Assembly: GCF_001938985.1 (NCBI RefSeq)
Contig: NZ_MKIN01000021.1
Location: 124,001 to 188,000, forward strand
Source of the DNA: Gillisella taibaishanensis
GTDB taxonomy: Bacteria; Pseudomonadota; Alphaproteobacteria; Rhizobiales; Rhizobiaceae
Direction: 5' to 3'
Length of the DNA: 64,000 bases
Below, piece after piece: positions 9,111-18,761 of this stretch (positions are counted from its first letter, which is position 1; the number at the start of each line of letters is the position of its first letter). A program made the position numbers and the translations under genes. The notes beneath the pieces are model-generated. The model searched no databases. It saw only the letters and a list, made by a program, of their open reading frames with translations, and was not told the origin of the DNA.

Positions 9111-9222
9111 CATCATTGGCGGCTCTATTGGAAGGGTGTTCAGTTTTGATTAATGCAAAGAGGTAAACCCATGTAAAACAGGGGGCCGAAAACTGTATCA
9201 AAACAGCTCCCGGCCTCCCGCT

Positions 9223-9279
9223 TATGAGACAGATACGTGTAGGGCGTTCAGCGGCGGCGCTGACCGTATCTGCCTCATA
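9223..9279. repeat. Long two-tier inverted repeat in intergenic DNA
   Basis: TATGAGACAGATACG (9223-9237) pairs with CGTATCTGCCTCATA (9265-9279) with a single mismatch. Inside it TCAGCG (9248-9253) pairs with CGCTGA (9258-9263) around GCGG. The 57-base unit lies in the 408-base gap between the divergent TetR and OxyR genes, well away from either start. It is not followed by a T run, so it is not an ordinary terminator. The remainder of the gap (9060-9467) shows no gene. Confidence 0.6.
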
Positions 9280-9467
9280 GACCTGAGCACCGACTGAAAT
9301 CCGCGGGATTGAACGGTGGAGCAAGGCCGTTGCGCCGGTTTGAAACAAACCAGTCGCCTGTGCTGCTCTTCACTCCCTGGTGCTCGTTTTTTCTGTTATC
9401 CAGATTGTCCCATTGACGACCGATAAGTTCAAATCGTATTTACAAAGCGTCTCAATCGGAAAAACTT

Positions 9468-10376
9468 ATGATGCTTACCATTCGTCAAATGCGATATTTT
9501 GATGCGCTTGCCGCGACACTGCATTTCGGGCGCGCGGCTGACATCGTCCATGTCAGCCAACCGGCGCTATCGGCGCAGATCATGGAAATGGAGCGGCATC
9601 TTGGGGTGATGCTGATAGAACGAACCCGGGCGAACACCATCCTGACCGCCAAGGGGCAGGAAATCCTTGCCCATGTCCGCGAAGTGCTGGCGGGGATCGA
9701 TCGGCTGGAACACGCGGCGCGCAACAACGGCGGGACGCTGGAGGGCCTGGTCAGGATAGGAATCATTCCGACAGTTGCCCCCTATATGGTGCCGCGCATG
9801 GTGCCTTATCTGCGCGCGCGCCATCCGCTCATCGAAATCGAGCTGAAGGAAGCCGTCACCGACCGACTGCTGTCCGATCTCAATGACGGCAGGCTTGACG
9901 CCGTTGTGGCCGCCCTTCCCGTTGAGGCAGATAATCTCACTTGCCGGAGCCTGTTGATCGACAGGTTTTTCATGGCGGTAGCAGATAACGATAGCGATGT
10001 GTTGATGTCGCCGTTGGTCGAAGCCGATGTCGATGCCGACAGGCTGCTGCTGCTGGAGGAAGGCCATTGCCTGCGCGATCAGGCGCTGGCCGTCTGCAAG
10101 ACCGCCAGCCGGCGCAGCATGGTCAATTTCGGCGCCACCTCGATGGCTACCCTACTGCAAATGGTGTCCCACGATATGGGAATGACGTTGGTTCCGGAAA
10201 TGGCACTGGAAACAGAAGTTAACCGCAACAAGATCCGCATCATCCCCTTCACGGAACCACAGCCTTATAGGGAAATCGGCTTGATCTGGCGGCGCTCCAG
10301 CGCCCGCCATGCCGATATGGACGCGCTTGCCGACGGGCTCGCCGCAAGTGTCAGGGGTAACAGTGACATGGCGTAA
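9468..10376 (+). CDS. oxyR: Hydrogen peroxide-sensing regulator OxyR
   Basis: A 302-residue LysR-type regulator of the OxyR group, which senses peroxide through a reversible disulphide and activates antioxidant genes. The N-terminal HTH reads [20 protein letters not shown]. The effector domain starts at [20 protein letters not shown], very like OxyR. The redox motif [14 protein letters not shown] is intact: C201 and C210 keep the nine-residue spacing of E. coli C199 and C208. The usual divergent catalase gene is not next to it. The second ATG at 9471 is an equally good start. guaB follows 163 bases downstream. Confidence 0.88.
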   Translation: MMLTIRQMRYFDALAATLHFGRAADIVHVSQPALSAQIMEMERHLGVMLIERTRANTILTAKGQEILAHVREVLAGIDRLEHAARNNGGTLEGLVRIGIIPTVAPYMVPRMVPYLRARHPLIEIELKEAVTDRLLSDLNDGRLDAVVAALPVEADNLTCRSLLIDRFFMAVADNDSDVLMSPLVEADVDADRLLLLEEGHCLRDQALAVCKTASRRSMVNFGATSMATLLQMVSHDMGMTLVPEMALETEVNRNKIRIIPFTEPQPYREIGLIWRRSSARHADMDALADGLAASVRGNSDMA

Positions 10377-10539
10377 CAGCCAAGAGTGCAGCAGGTGCTA
10401 CATTGCGTGCTTTTGCTATTCCCTTCCTGTCATGAACGTGTTACCTGCCCTCGCCAACTTCCAAGCATTACATGCAAAGGAATCCAGGAAAGAGTCGCTT
10501 TTCTGGAGGACTCTGCCTATTCACATGAAGGATATTGGC

Positions 10540-12027
10540 ATGGCACGGATCGTAATTTCGGCAACCGGCGCGGAAGCGCTTACCTTCGACGACGTTCTCC
10601 TGCAGCCCGGACATTCGGAAATCCTTCCGGGCCAGACGAATATCTCCACCCGGATCGCCAAGGACATCGAGCTGTCGCTGCCCATCCTGTCCTCGGCCAT
10701 GGATACGGTCACGGAAAGCCGCCTGGCAATTGCCATGGCCCAGGCCGGCGGCATCGGTGTTATCCATCGCAATCTCACCCCGATTGAGCAGGCCGAAGAA
10801 GTTCGTCAGGTCAAGAAGTTCGAAAGCGGCATGGTGGTCAACCCGGTCACCATCCACCCCGACGCAACACTTGCCGAAGCACTCTCGCTGATGAAGTCGC
10901 ACGGCATTTCCGGCATTCCTGTCGTCGAACACGGCGGCCGCCCGGGCCGGTTGGTCGGCATTCTCACCAACCGCGACGTCCGCTTCGCCTCGGATCATTC
11001 CCAGAAGATCCATGAGCTGATGACCAAGGACAACCTCATCACCGTCCGGGACGGTGTCGACCAGCAGGAAGCAAAGCGTCTCCTGCATAGCCACCGCATC
11101 GAGAAGCTGCTGGTGATCGACAATGAGCGCCGCTGCGTCGGCCTTATCACCGTGAAAGACATTGAGAAGTCGCAGCTCAACCCCCATGCCGCCAAGGACG
11201 CCCAGGGCCGGCTTCGGGTCGCCGCTGCGATTTCCACCGGCGATGATGGCCGCGAGCGCGCCGAACGGTTGATCGATGCAGGCGTCGACGTGATCGTTGT
11301 CGACACCGCCCATGGCCATTCGCAGAAAGTTCTCGACGCCGTCACGGCCGTGAAGAAGATGTCGAATTCGGTCCGCATCATCGCCGGCAATGTCGCTACA
11401 GGTTCCGGTACCCGCGCGCTGATCGACGCGGGCGCAGATTCCATCAAGGTCGGCATCGGCCCGGGCTCGATCTGCACCACCCGCGTCGTCGCTGGCGTCG
11501 GCGTTCCGCAGCTCGCCGCCGTTATGGCAGCCGTGGAAGAAGCCGCAAAGAGCGATATCCCCGTCATTGCCGATGGCGGCATCAAGTTCTCGGGTGACCT
11601 TGCCAAGGCGATTGCCGCCGGAGCTTCTGCCGTCATGGTTGGCTCGCTGCTGGCCGGCACCGATGAAAGCCCGGGCGAAGTCTATCTCTACCAGGGCCGC
11701 TCCTTCAAAGCCTATCGCGGCATGGGCTCGGTTGGCGCCATGGCGCGCGGCTCGGCGGATCGCTACTTCCAGGCCGAAGTGCGCGACACGCTGAAGCTGG
11801 TGCCCGAGGGCATCGAAGGCCAGGTGCCGTACAAGGGTCCGGTCTCGGCCGTGCTGCATCAGCTGGCCGGTGGCCTCAAGGCAGCCATGGGCTATGTCGG
11901 CGGCAAGGACATCAAGGACTTCCAGGACAAGGCGACTTTCGTACGCATTTCCGGTGCTGGCCTGCGCGAAAGCCATCCGCATGGCGTGACGATCACTCGG
12001 GAAAGCCCGAACTATCCGGGCGCGTGA
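10540..12027 (+). CDS. guaB: IMP dehydrogenase
   Basis: A 495-residue cytoplasmic enzyme converting IMP to XMP with NAD, the committed step of GMP synthesis. The barrel N-terminus has [20 protein letters not shown], two CBS domains lie at about residues 95-210 ([18 protein letters not shown]), and the catalytic loop GPGSICTTR holds C312. [18 protein letters not shown] forms the flap. I use the ATG at 10540 ([10 protein letters not shown]), preceded by AAGGA at about 8 bases and matching rhizobial homologues; the frame is open far upstream, into the end of oxyR. It ends before a strong terminator. Confidence 0.96.
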   Translation: MARIVISATGAEALTFDDVLLQPGHSEILPGQTNISTRIAKDIELSLPILSSAMDTVTESRLAIAMAQAGGIGVIHRNLTPIEQAEEVRQVKKFESGMVVNPVTIHPDATLAEALSLMKSHGISGIPVVEHGGRPGRLVGILTNRDVRFASDHSQKIHELMTKDNLITVRDGVDQQEAKRLLHSHRIEKLLVIDNERRCVGLITVKDIEKSQLNPHAAKDAQGRLRVAAAISTGDDGRERAERLIDAGVDVIVVDTAHGHSQKVLDAVTAVKKMSNSVRIIAGNVATGSGTRALIDAGADSIKVGIGPGSICTTRVVAGVGVPQLAAVMAAVEEAAKSDIPVIADGGIKFSGDLAKAIAAGASAVMVGSLLAGTDESPGEVYLYQGRSFKAYRGMGSVGAMARGSADRYFQAEVRDTLKLVPEGIEGQVPYKGPVSAVLHQLAGGLKAAMGYVGGKDIKDFQDKATFVRISGAGLRESHPHGVTITRESPNYPGA

Positions 12028-12074
12028 CCCTGCCCGGCCGGTATATTCCGCCGGATAACGCATAAGTGTGCATA

Positions 12075-12120
12075 AAAACCCGGATCGGCATTGGATGCCG
12101 GTCCGGGTTTTCTATTTTCT
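12075..12120 (+). terminator. Rho-independent terminator after guaB
   Basis: The arms at 12075-12091 and 12095-12111 (17 bases, one G-T pair) flank a 3-base loop. They begin with AAAACCCGGA and end with TCCGGGTTTT, followed by TCTATTTTCT. It is A-rich on one side and T-rich on the other, so it could work in both directions. Confidence 0.9.
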
Positions 12121-12146
12121 CAGCAGTCAAACCGTGGAGGACATCA

Positions 12147-13022
12147 ATGGACAAGCCGACAATCAGCCAGGCGATGATCAATGCATATGATGAATACACG
12201 CATTTGAGCCTCGACCGACGAGGCTTTATGGACAAACTGACCAAGCTCGCCGGATCAGGCGCCGCAGCCGCTGCAATCATGCCGCTGCTCGCAGCCAACA
12301 AGGCCAACGCTGCCCTGACACCAGAGAACGATGAGCGGCTGACCACGTCAATGGTCACCTATCCCGGCGCAGGCGGCGAGATGAAAGGCTATTTGGCAAC
12401 CCCGAAGGACGCCAAGGCACCGCTGCCCGGCGTAATCGTCATCCACGAAAATCGAGGCCTTAATCCGCATATCGAGGATGTCACCCGCCGGCTGGCGCTG
12501 GAAGGGTTCGCGGCACTGGCACCCGACTTTCTTTCGCCGCTCGGCGGCACGCCCGACGACGAGGACAAGGCCCGCGACCTGTTTCCCAAACTCGACCTTG
12601 GCTCAACCGTGAACAACGCGGAGGCCAGCCGCGCCTATCTCGCGTCACAAAAGAGCGTCAACGGCAAGGTCGGCGCCGTCGGTTTTTGCTGGGGCGGCGG
12701 CATTGTCAACCGGCTGGCAATCGCTTCTCCGGCGCTTGGCGCGGGCGTTGCCTATTATGGTGCTCAGCCACCGGCCGAACAGGTGCCGGCCATCGTCGCC
12801 CCGCTGATGCTGCATTATGCGGGCCTCGACGAGCGCATCGATGCCGGGATAGACGCCTATCGCAAGGCATTGCAGGACAATGGCAAATCTTTCGAGATCT
12901 TCGTCTATGACGGCGTCAACCACGCCTTCAACAACGACACTTCAGCCGCCCGCTACGATAAGGCTGCCGCCGATCTTGCCTGGTCGCGCACCGTGGCGTT
13001 TCTGAAGAAAAACCTCGCGTGA
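12147..13022 (+). CDS. Dienelactone hydrolase-family protein with Tat-like signal
   Basis: A 291-residue alpha/beta hydrolase. The N-terminus has a twin-arginine motif (LDRRGFMDKLTKLAG) followed by an alanine-rich hydrophobic stretch ending near ANKANAAL, so it is probably exported folded to the periplasm. The catalytic triad of dienelactone hydrolases is visible: nucleophile C181 in GFCWGG, an aspartate in GLDERID, and H259 in VNHAF. The family hydrolyses lactones and esters; the natural substrate is unknown. A GTGGAGG site precedes the ATG at 12147, and the guaB terminator isolates it from guaB. Confidence 0.85.
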   Translation: MDKPTISQAMINAYDEYTHLSLDRRGFMDKLTKLAGSGAAAAAIMPLLAANKANAALTPENDERLTTSMVTYPGAGGEMKGYLATPKDAKAPLPGVIVIHENRGLNPHIEDVTRRLALEGFAALAPDFLSPLGGTPDDEDKARDLFPKLDLGSTVNNAEASRAYLASQKSVNGKVGAVGFCWGGGIVNRLAIASPALGAGVAYYGAQPPAEQVPAIVAPLMLHYAGLDERIDAGIDAYRKALQDNGKSFEIFVYDGVNHAFNNDTSAARYDKAAADLAWSRTVAFLKKNLA

Positions 13023-13041
13023 GCTAGGGACTAACGAAGAA

Positions 13042-13087
13042 AGCAGAGCGGTTTGATATCAATCAAAACGCTGTCGACCGCTCTGCT
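13042..13087. repeat. Inverted repeat between hydrolase and alcohol dehydrogenase genes
   Basis: AGCAGAGCGGT (13042-13052) and ACCGCTCTGCT (13077-13087) are perfect 11-base inverted arms. The 24-base spacer contains the palindrome TTGATATCAA. The right arm is followed by CTAGGTTTTC. It may be a terminator or one copy of an interspersed rhizobial intergenic repeat. Confidence 0.5.
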
Positions 13088-13170
13088 CTAGGTTTTCTCC
13101 ATGGTCGGCGCAGAGGCGCGGACCCCAGATATTGACGTTGAAATCAGTCAATTTTCACAGGGAGAACACC

Positions 13171-14199
13171 ATGTCATCGATGATGAAAGCCGCTGTTGCG
13201 CGTGCATTCGGCAAGCCGCTGACCATTGAGGAAATGCCGATCCCCGAACCCGGCCCCGGCCAGATTCTGGTGAAATATATGGCAACCGGCGTTTGCCATA
13301 CAGACCTTCACGCCATCCAGGGCGATTGGCCGGTCAAGCCAAGTCCGCCGTTCATTCCAGGTCATGAGGGAGTCGGTTTCGTCGCCAAGCTCGGCGCTGG
13401 GGTCACGCGCATCAAGGAAGGCGACCGGGTCGGCGTGCCGTGGCTGCACACGGCCTGCGGTTGCTGCAACCCTTGCCGCACCGGTTGGGAAACCCTTTGC
13501 GGAAGCCAGCAAAATACCGGCTATTCGGTCAACGGCACCTTCGCTCAATACGGCCTTGCCGACGCTGACTATGTCGGCCGCCTACCCGACGCTCTCGAAT
13601 TCGGCCCAGCCGCGCCTGTGTTGTGCGCCGGTGTCACCGTCTACAAGGGCCTGAAGGAAACCGAAGTGCGCCCCGGCGAATGGGTTGTCATCTCGGGCAT
13701 TGGCGGCCTCGGTCACATGGCCGTGCAATATGCCAAGGCCATGGGCATGCATGTTGTTGCCGCAGATATCTTCGACGACAAGCTTGACCTCGCCAAGAAG
13801 CTGGGTGCCGATATCACCGTCAATGGCCGCGATGCCGATGCCATCGAGCAGGTGCAGAAGGCAACCGGCGGCGTCCATGGCGCGCTGGTCACTGCCGTTT
13901 CGCCGAAAGCGATGGAGCAAGCCTATGGCTTCCTGCGTTCGAAAGGCACGATGGCGCTGGTCGGCCTGCCGCCGGGCTTTATCTCGCTGCCGGTGTTCGA
14001 CACTGTGTTGAAGCGCATCACCGTGCGCGGCTCCATCGTCGGCACGCGGCAGGATCTCGAGGAGTCGCTGCAATTTGCCGGCGAAGGCAAGGTTGCCGCC
14101 CATTTCTCCTGGGACAAACTCGAGAATATCAATGAGATCTTCAAGCGCATGGAAGAAGGCAAAATTGACGGCCGTATCGTGCTCGATCTGGCCGCATAA
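13171..14199 (+). CDS. Zinc-dependent alcohol dehydrogenase
   Basis: A 342-residue medium-chain dehydrogenase of the AdhA/AdhP type, oxidising primary alcohols with NAD. Catalytic zinc ligands appear in GVCHTDLHA and PGHEGVG, and the structural zinc lobe is ACGCCNPCRTGWETLC. The Rossmann motif ISGIGGLGHMAVQYAKAMG lies near residue 175, with AADIFDDK downstream suggesting NAD preference. I start at 13171 after AGGGAG; the frame is open to an upstream TTG at 13132. It appears monocistronic, with inverted repeats on both sides. Confidence 0.92.
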   Translation: MSSMMKAAVARAFGKPLTIEEMPIPEPGPGQILVKYMATGVCHTDLHAIQGDWPVKPSPPFIPGHEGVGFVAKLGAGVTRIKEGDRVGVPWLHTACGCCNPCRTGWETLCGSQQNTGYSVNGTFAQYGLADADYVGRLPDALEFGPAAPVLCAGVTVYKGLKETEVRPGEWVVISGIGGLGHMAVQYAKAMGMHVVAADIFDDKLDLAKKLGADITVNGRDADAIEQVQKATGGVHGALVTAVSPKAMEQAYGFLRSKGTMALVGLPPGFISLPVFDTVLKRITVRGSIVGTRQDLEESLQFAGEGKVAAHFSWDKLENINEIFKRMEEGKIDGRIVLDLAA

Positions 14200-14244
14200 A
14201 AGCGGGAAGGCCCTGCGCCCGATCCGGCGCAAGGGTCTCTTGCA

Positions 14245-14285
14245 GCATCGGACCGAAGAGGGGAAGCCCGCTTTCGGTCCGATGC
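14245..14285. terminator. Perfect hairpin downstream of alcohol dehydrogenase
   Basis: GCATCGGACCGAA (14245-14257) and TTCGGTCCGATGC (14273-14285) are perfect 13-base arms with a 15-base loop, about 45 bases after the dehydrogenase stop. A weaker GC hairpin lies just before it (about 14212-14235). There is no T run, so termination is likely but not certain. Confidence 0.5.
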
Positions 14286-14443
14286 GACACCATAAAAAGA
14301 GAGCATTGTGCTCATTGCGATTTCCTGCACGTTGCTCCCTTGGCAAATAACGGTCAGTTTCCCGGCAGATCGGTAGCAAGCCACTGGAATAGCGCGGAAA
14401 ACCGGCTATCTTTACGGCAATGCAACAATCATGGTGATTGCCG

Positions 14444-15619
14444 ATGGTGCCGCCCAAGTCCTCTTCCGAGGTCCGTTCCGAACCCACTCTAGAACCCAAT
14501 TCAGCGACAGACCGGATTTTCGTCTTCCAGGGTGGCGGAGCGCTCGGCGCCTATCAGGCTGGCGCATACGAAGCCATGCATGCCCATGACGTCGATCCAG
14601 ATTGGTTGGCTGGCATTTCCATCGGCGCGATCAATTCGGCGCTGATCGCCGGCAGCCCGCGCGAGAAGCGAGTGGAGAACCTGCGTGCTTTCTGGGACAT
14701 GGTCTCGTCTCAGCTGAACTTTCCGATTGGCGACCACGGCACCGAAATCAGACGGACGACAAACGATCTCTCGGCGCTTGCCGGAATGATGATGGGCATC
14801 CCCGGCTTCTTTTCGCCGCGTCTGCCGACCCCGCAGCAGATCCTGTTCAATCCCGATTACCGCGTCAGCGTCTACGACACCGAACCGCTGATCAAAACGC
14901 TGAACAATCTCGTCGATTTCAAGCTGCTCAATGACGGCCCGACACGCCTCAGCCTCGGCGCCGTCGAGGTTCTCTCAGGCAATTTCGCTTATTTCGACAA
15001 TCGGCGTATCCGGCTCGACGCGCGCCATATCGCCGCCTCAGGCGCGCTTCCGCCCGGCTTTCCGTCTGTCGAAATCGACGGTCGCCATTACTGGGATGGC
15101 GGCCTCGTCTCCAATACGCCGCTGCAGCATGTGCTGGAGACCAACGAGAGCCGCAGGGACATGGAGATCTTCCAGGTAGACCTGTTCAGCGCGCGCGGCG
15201 ACATGCCCAAAGACCAGTTCGAGGTCGAGAGCCGGACCAAGGAAATTCGCTTTTCCAGCCGGACCCGCATGAATACCGACGAATTCGCCCGCAAACAGGT
15301 GGTACGCCGTGCAGCAAAACGCCTGCTCGACAAGCTGCCGCCGGAATTTCAGGATGACGAGGATGCGCAGATCCTGCGCTCCGTCGGTCAAGAATATGAT
15401 GTCACGATCGTCCATCTCATTCATCGGCGCGCAGCTCATGCGACCCATTCCATGGACTATGAATTTTCCAGAGCCTCAATCGACGAGCACTGGCAGGCGG
15501 GCTTCGATGACGCCAGCTACACCTTGAAACATCCGAAATGGCGCAATCGCGGCCGCCCTCGCGACGGTATCCAGATCTTCGACCTGAGCCGCGAACGGCG
15601 GCTTCGCATGGGAGCGTGA
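14444..15619 (+). CDS. Patatin-like phospholipase
   Basis: A 391-residue patatin-type lipid acyl hydrolase. The oxyanion loop GGGALGAYQAG lies at about residues 30-40, the nucleophile S59 is in GISIGA, and the catalytic aspartate D218 is in WDGGLVSNTP, so the Ser-Asp dyad is complete. The C-terminal third fits the DUF3734 extension common in rhizobial patatins. No signal peptide is visible. Rhizobial relatives are often linked to polyhydroxybutyrate genes, which are absent here. I choose the ATG at 14444 over a TTG at 14438. Confidence 0.88.
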   Translation: MVPPKSSSEVRSEPTLEPNSATDRIFVFQGGGALGAYQAGAYEAMHAHDVDPDWLAGISIGAINSALIAGSPREKRVENLRAFWDMVSSQLNFPIGDHGTEIRRTTNDLSALAGMMMGIPGFFSPRLPTPQQILFNPDYRVSVYDTEPLIKTLNNLVDFKLLNDGPTRLSLGAVEVLSGNFAYFDNRRIRLDARHIAASGALPPGFPSVEIDGRHYWDGGLVSNTPLQHVLETNESRRDMEIFQVDLFSARGDMPKDQFEVESRTKEIRFSSRTRMNTDEFARKQVVRRAAKRLLDKLPPEFQDDEDAQILRSVGQEYDVTIVHLIHRRAAHATHSMDYEFSRASIDEHWQAGFDDASYTLKHPKWRNRGRPRDGIQIFDLSRERRLRMGA

Positions 15620-15678
15620 CCGATGCTGCCATATTGGGGTATGATGCCTCGTTATAGCTGCGCCATCGAGGAGAAAGC

Positions 15679-16719
15679 GTGAAAGCGAAGATCAGCCTGA
15701 AGAACGTGGCGCTGGACGCCGGCGTTTCGATCAGCACCGCCTCGCATGCTCTGAACGGCACGGCGCCGTTGACTTCAGAGGTGCGCGACCGGGTGATCTC
15801 GTCGGCGCAACGGCTAGGCTATCTGGAAAAGCGGCGCAACAAAGCAACCATCGCAACGCTGCGATCGATCCTTCTGGCCGTTGCCGGCGACGCCGCGCCG
15901 CAAAGCGACCTCAACCTGGTCAGCTGGACCGTCATGAACGGACTGCGCGAGGAATGCGAGCGCCGGGCGATCCGCATCGTGCCCTGTGTCACGCCTGGAA
16001 GCCGGATCGATGCCGGCGAAATCAAGCGCACTGCCCTATCCGAAAAGGTCGACGGTATCGTCATCATCAATGACGACCGCGCCGACCTCATCCGGGCGAT
16101 CGCGCAATTGCCGCAGCCATCTGTCATCATCAACGGCGAAGACCCGTCGATGCGGATCGATACGGTCACGGCCGGAAACCGGTTTGGGGCGCGTCAGGCT
16201 GTTGAGCATCTGCTGACACTCGGACATCGGCGCATCCTGCATGTCACCTGGCCGGGCCGCACCACGATCCGCCGCCGGTATGACGGCTATGTCGACGCCT
16301 TTCTCGGCGCCGGCCTGCCCGCCCCTGTCGATATGGTGGTGGAAGCCACAAGCTATGAACCGGCTGAAGGCGAGCGTGTGTTGCGCGAACTGCTGAGCGC
16401 CGACCCATCGATGAAGCAGGCTTCCGCCATCTTCTGCGCCGCCGACAATCTGGCCCTTGGTTGCCTGAAGACCCTCGCCAAAGCAGGCATAAAAGTGCCC
16501 GACGACATTTCGGTCCTCGGCTGCGACGATATTCTTCCCGGAGAATTCAGCAGCCCGCCGCTATCGACCATCCAGCTGCCCAGCGCCCGTCTCGGAGCAG
16601 CTGCCCTCAGCCTGATCGAGCAGCGCCTCGTCTCGCTCGATCCGCTGCGCCCGGCCCACCGCCTGGAGCTCGGCTGCCGGTTGGTCCTGCGCGGCAGCGT
16701 CGCACCGCCGCGGCTTTAA
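15679..16719 (+). CDS. LacI-family transcriptional regulator
   Basis: A 346-residue LacI/GalR repressor starting at a GTG with GAGGAG before it. The headpiece reads SLKNVALDAGVSISTASHAL, followed by the hinge region TSEVRDRVISSAQRLGYLEK. The periplasmic-binding-protein-like core follows (DGIVIINDD, GARQAVEHLLTLGHRRILHV). It is convergent with the transporter and enzyme operon at 16727-24860, with 7 bases between stops. It is the obvious candidate to control that operon and the divergent binding-protein gene, whose promoters carry LacI-like palindromes. Confidence 0.9.
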   Translation: MKAKISLKNVALDAGVSISTASHALNGTAPLTSEVRDRVISSAQRLGYLEKRRNKATIATLRSILLAVAGDAAPQSDLNLVSWTVMNGLREECERRAIRIVPCVTPGSRIDAGEIKRTALSEKVDGIVIINDDRADLIRAIAQLPQPSVIINGEDPSMRIDTVTAGNRFGARQAVEHLLTLGHRRILHVTWPGRTTIRRRYDGYVDAFLGAGLPAPVDMVVEATSYEPAEGERVLRELLSADPSMKQASAIFCAADNLALGCLKTLAKAGIKVPDDISVLGCDDILPGEFSSPPLSTIQLPSARLGAAALSLIEQRLVSLDPLRPAHRLELGCRLVLRGSVAPPRL

Positions 16720-16726
16720 CTAGTTC

Positions 16727-17779
16727 TCACTTCATTCCTGTTCCGGCGATGCCGGTCGTGATGTATTTCTGCAGGAACAGGAAGACCAGGGTTACCGGCA
16801 GCAGACTGAGGAAGGTCATGGCGAGAATATAGTTCCACTGCACCGAAAACTCGCCCTGGAAAGCGTTGAGACCCACCTGGAGGGTGAAGTTCTCGCGGCT
16901 GCTGAGCACGATCAGCGGCCAAAGGAAATCGTTCCAGCGCCAGAGGACGGAGAAGATCGCGAGCACGGCGAGCGCCGGTGCTGTCAGCGGCAGGACAATG
17001 CGCCAAAAGATCCTGAATTCGCTGGCAGCATCCACCCTTGCCGCTTCGATCAACTCGTCGGGAATGGTCAGCATATACTGGCGCAGCAGGAAGACGCCGG
17101 TCGGCGAGGCGACCGTGGGAATGATGACGCCCCAGAGATTGTCGACCAGTCCGACGCCGACAATGACGAGATAGGCGGGAACCATGACAACCGTCAGCGG
17201 GATCATCAGGGTGGAAATGATCAGCACGAACACCGCCTTGTCGCCGGCAAATTTGTATTTCGACAAAGCAAAGGCCGCCAGGGCATTGACGATAAGCGTC
17301 AGCGCCGTCGCCACTACGGTCACGAAGACGGAGTTCTTCAAGAAGGTGAGAAAGGCAAAACGGGTTAGCGGGTCGGTATAGTTTTCCGTGGCAACCGTCA
17401 GACTCTGGACCGGCGCAATCGTGCGGGTGTCGACGCTGACAGGCGCCTGCGGATTATTGGGATCGACCATCTGCGCCTTCAAGCCGATGCGCCGCACCAT
17501 AGCCATGGTTTTCGTCTGGCCATCCACTGTCACCTGCCAGAGGGTGAGCGGCTTGTCATAGCCCGTCACCGTCACTTCGCTCGCCGCACGCGGTAAAAGC
17601 GTCGGCGGAAACCGGGTGATTTCGGCGGCGGGTTTCATCGAGGAGAGACCGGCCCAGACAGCCGGCACCAGCACGGCAAGCGTTCCAAGCACCAGCCAGA
17701 GCCAGGCCAGAATATCTGTCAGACCGATGCGGCCGGGTCGGCGGGTGCGGGTCAGGAAGGCAATGGGATTGAGGCTCAT
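16727..17779 (-). CDS. Sugar ABC transporter permease (MalG type) with enlarged periplasmic loop
   Basis: A 350-residue inner-membrane permease of the MalG family. The EAA motif is IEAARVDAASEFRIFWRIVL near residue 255, and the C-terminus ends in a hydrophobic helix and QKYITTGIAGTGMK. Between the first and second membrane helices there is an unusually long outside loop of about 90 residues (from KPAAEITRFPPTL to ENYTDPL) where MalG-type permeases usually have about half that. The long loop may contact the binding protein. It is the last gene of the operon, one base after the upstream permease gene. Confidence 0.9.
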   Translation of the reverse strand: MSLNPIAFLTRTRRPGRIGLTDILAWLWLVLGTLAVLVPAVWAGLSSMKPAAEITRFPPTLLPRAASEVTVTGYDKPLTLWQVTVDGQTKTMAMVRRIGLKAQMVDPNNPQAPVSVDTRTIAPVQSLTVATENYTDPLTRFAFLTFLKNSVFVTVVATALTLIVNALAAFALSKYKFAGDKAVFVLIISTLMIPLTVVMVPAYLVIVGVGLVDNLWGVIIPTVASPTGVFLLRQYMLTIPDELIEAARVDAASEFRIFWRIVLPLTAPALAVLAIFSVLWRWNDFLWPLIVLSSRENFTLQVGLNAFQGEFSVQWNYILAMTFLSLLPVTLVFLFLQKYITTGIAGTGMK

Positions 17780-17780
17780 G

Positions 17781-18761
17781 TCACTGCTCCAGTTTCTTCG
17801 ACAGGCCAAGCTGCAGCAGTGTCAGGATCAACAGAACCACGCCCATCAGGGTTGCCGCCGCAGACGCAAGCCCAAACAGCCGCAGATCGCTGCCGAAGGC
17901 CATCTGGTAGATATATTGCACGATGAAACTATTGGCCGTGCCTGGCCCGCCGCCATTGGTCAGCACCCAGGCCTCGTCGAAAATCTGTACGGAGCGGATC
18001 ATCAGCAGGATCAGCACCACGAGAAGATTGGGCGCAAGGAGTGGCAGGGTGATGCGAAACAGCACCCGGCGCGGCGATGCCGCATCGATTGCCGCCGCTT
18101 CATAGAGGTCCTTCGGGATCGCCTGCAGGCCGGCAAGCAGGATCAGCGTGTAGAAGCCCATGTGAAACCAGACGGAGACGACCACGACGAAGAAGCGCGA
18201 CCAGCCGACTTCGAGCAGGAAGATTTCCGGGGGCACGCCGAGCATTTGCAGGAAGGCGTTGAGCAAGCCGTTGCGATCGAGGAACCATTTCCAGATCAAG
18301 CCGATTACGACAGGCGACAGCAGAACCGGATAAAAGAACATCGCGCGGAAGAAGCCGCGCGCCACCATGGCGCGGTTGAGGATCAGCGCCGTGGTCAGCG
18401 CCACGAACAGCGTGGCGACGACATTGAAGCCAACGAACCAGAGCGTATTCCAAATGGCCGTCCAGAACAGCGATTCCGTGCAGGTGCCAGGCTCAAGATA
18501 ATTGCCGCAGCTCAGCAATTGCCGGAAATTGTCCAGCCCGACATAGGGTCGCTCCGAAACGAACAGATTGGTGCCGCCCGTAAAGGCATAGCCGATGGAA
18601 ATCACGATCGGCAGGAACGTAAAAATGCCGAACAGGATAAGGTTGGGCGCCAGAAATACGTAAGGCATTCGCTTGCGGCCAAACAGCCGCTCCAGCCCGT
18701 TCAACGGCGCTTCGACCACGAGCATGGCACGGTCGAGCAGGCGGTCGGCAAAGCTGTTCAT
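17781..18761 (-). CDS. Sugar ABC transporter permease (MalF type)
   Basis: A 326-residue permease of the MalF/UgpA family with six predicted membrane helices. The EAA loop reads YEAAAIDAASPRRVLFRITL near residue 225. The periplasmic part after the first helix has a cysteine pair (LLSCGNYLEPGTCTES) that could form a disulphide. The start overlaps the end of the ATPase gene by 4 bases (ATGA), which indicates translational coupling. With the MalG-type permease, the ATPase and the binding protein at 25053-26330 it forms one importer, probably for pectin-derived oligomers. Confidence 0.9.
   Translation of the reverse strand: MNSFADRLLDRAMLVVEAPLNGLERLFGRKRMPYVFLAPNLILFGIFTFLPIVISIGYAFTGGTNLFVSERPYVGLDNFRQLLSCGNYLEPGTCTESLFWTAIWNTLWFVGFNVVATLFVALTTALILNRAMVARGFFRAMFFYPVLLSPVVIGLIWKWFLDRNGLLNAFLQMLGVPPEIFLLEVGWSRFFVVVVSVWFHMGFYTLILLAGLQAIPKDLYEAAAIDAASPRRVLFRITLPLLAPNLLVVLILLMIRSVQIFDEAWVLTNGGGPGTANSFIVQYIYQMAFGSDLRLFGLASAAATLMGVVLLILTLLQLGLSKKLEQ

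Noticed and set aside
10468..12063. Long leftward frame (531 codons) opposite guaB
   Set aside because: Antisense shadow of a well-conserved enzyme; rich in aspartate, glycine and arginine with no motif.
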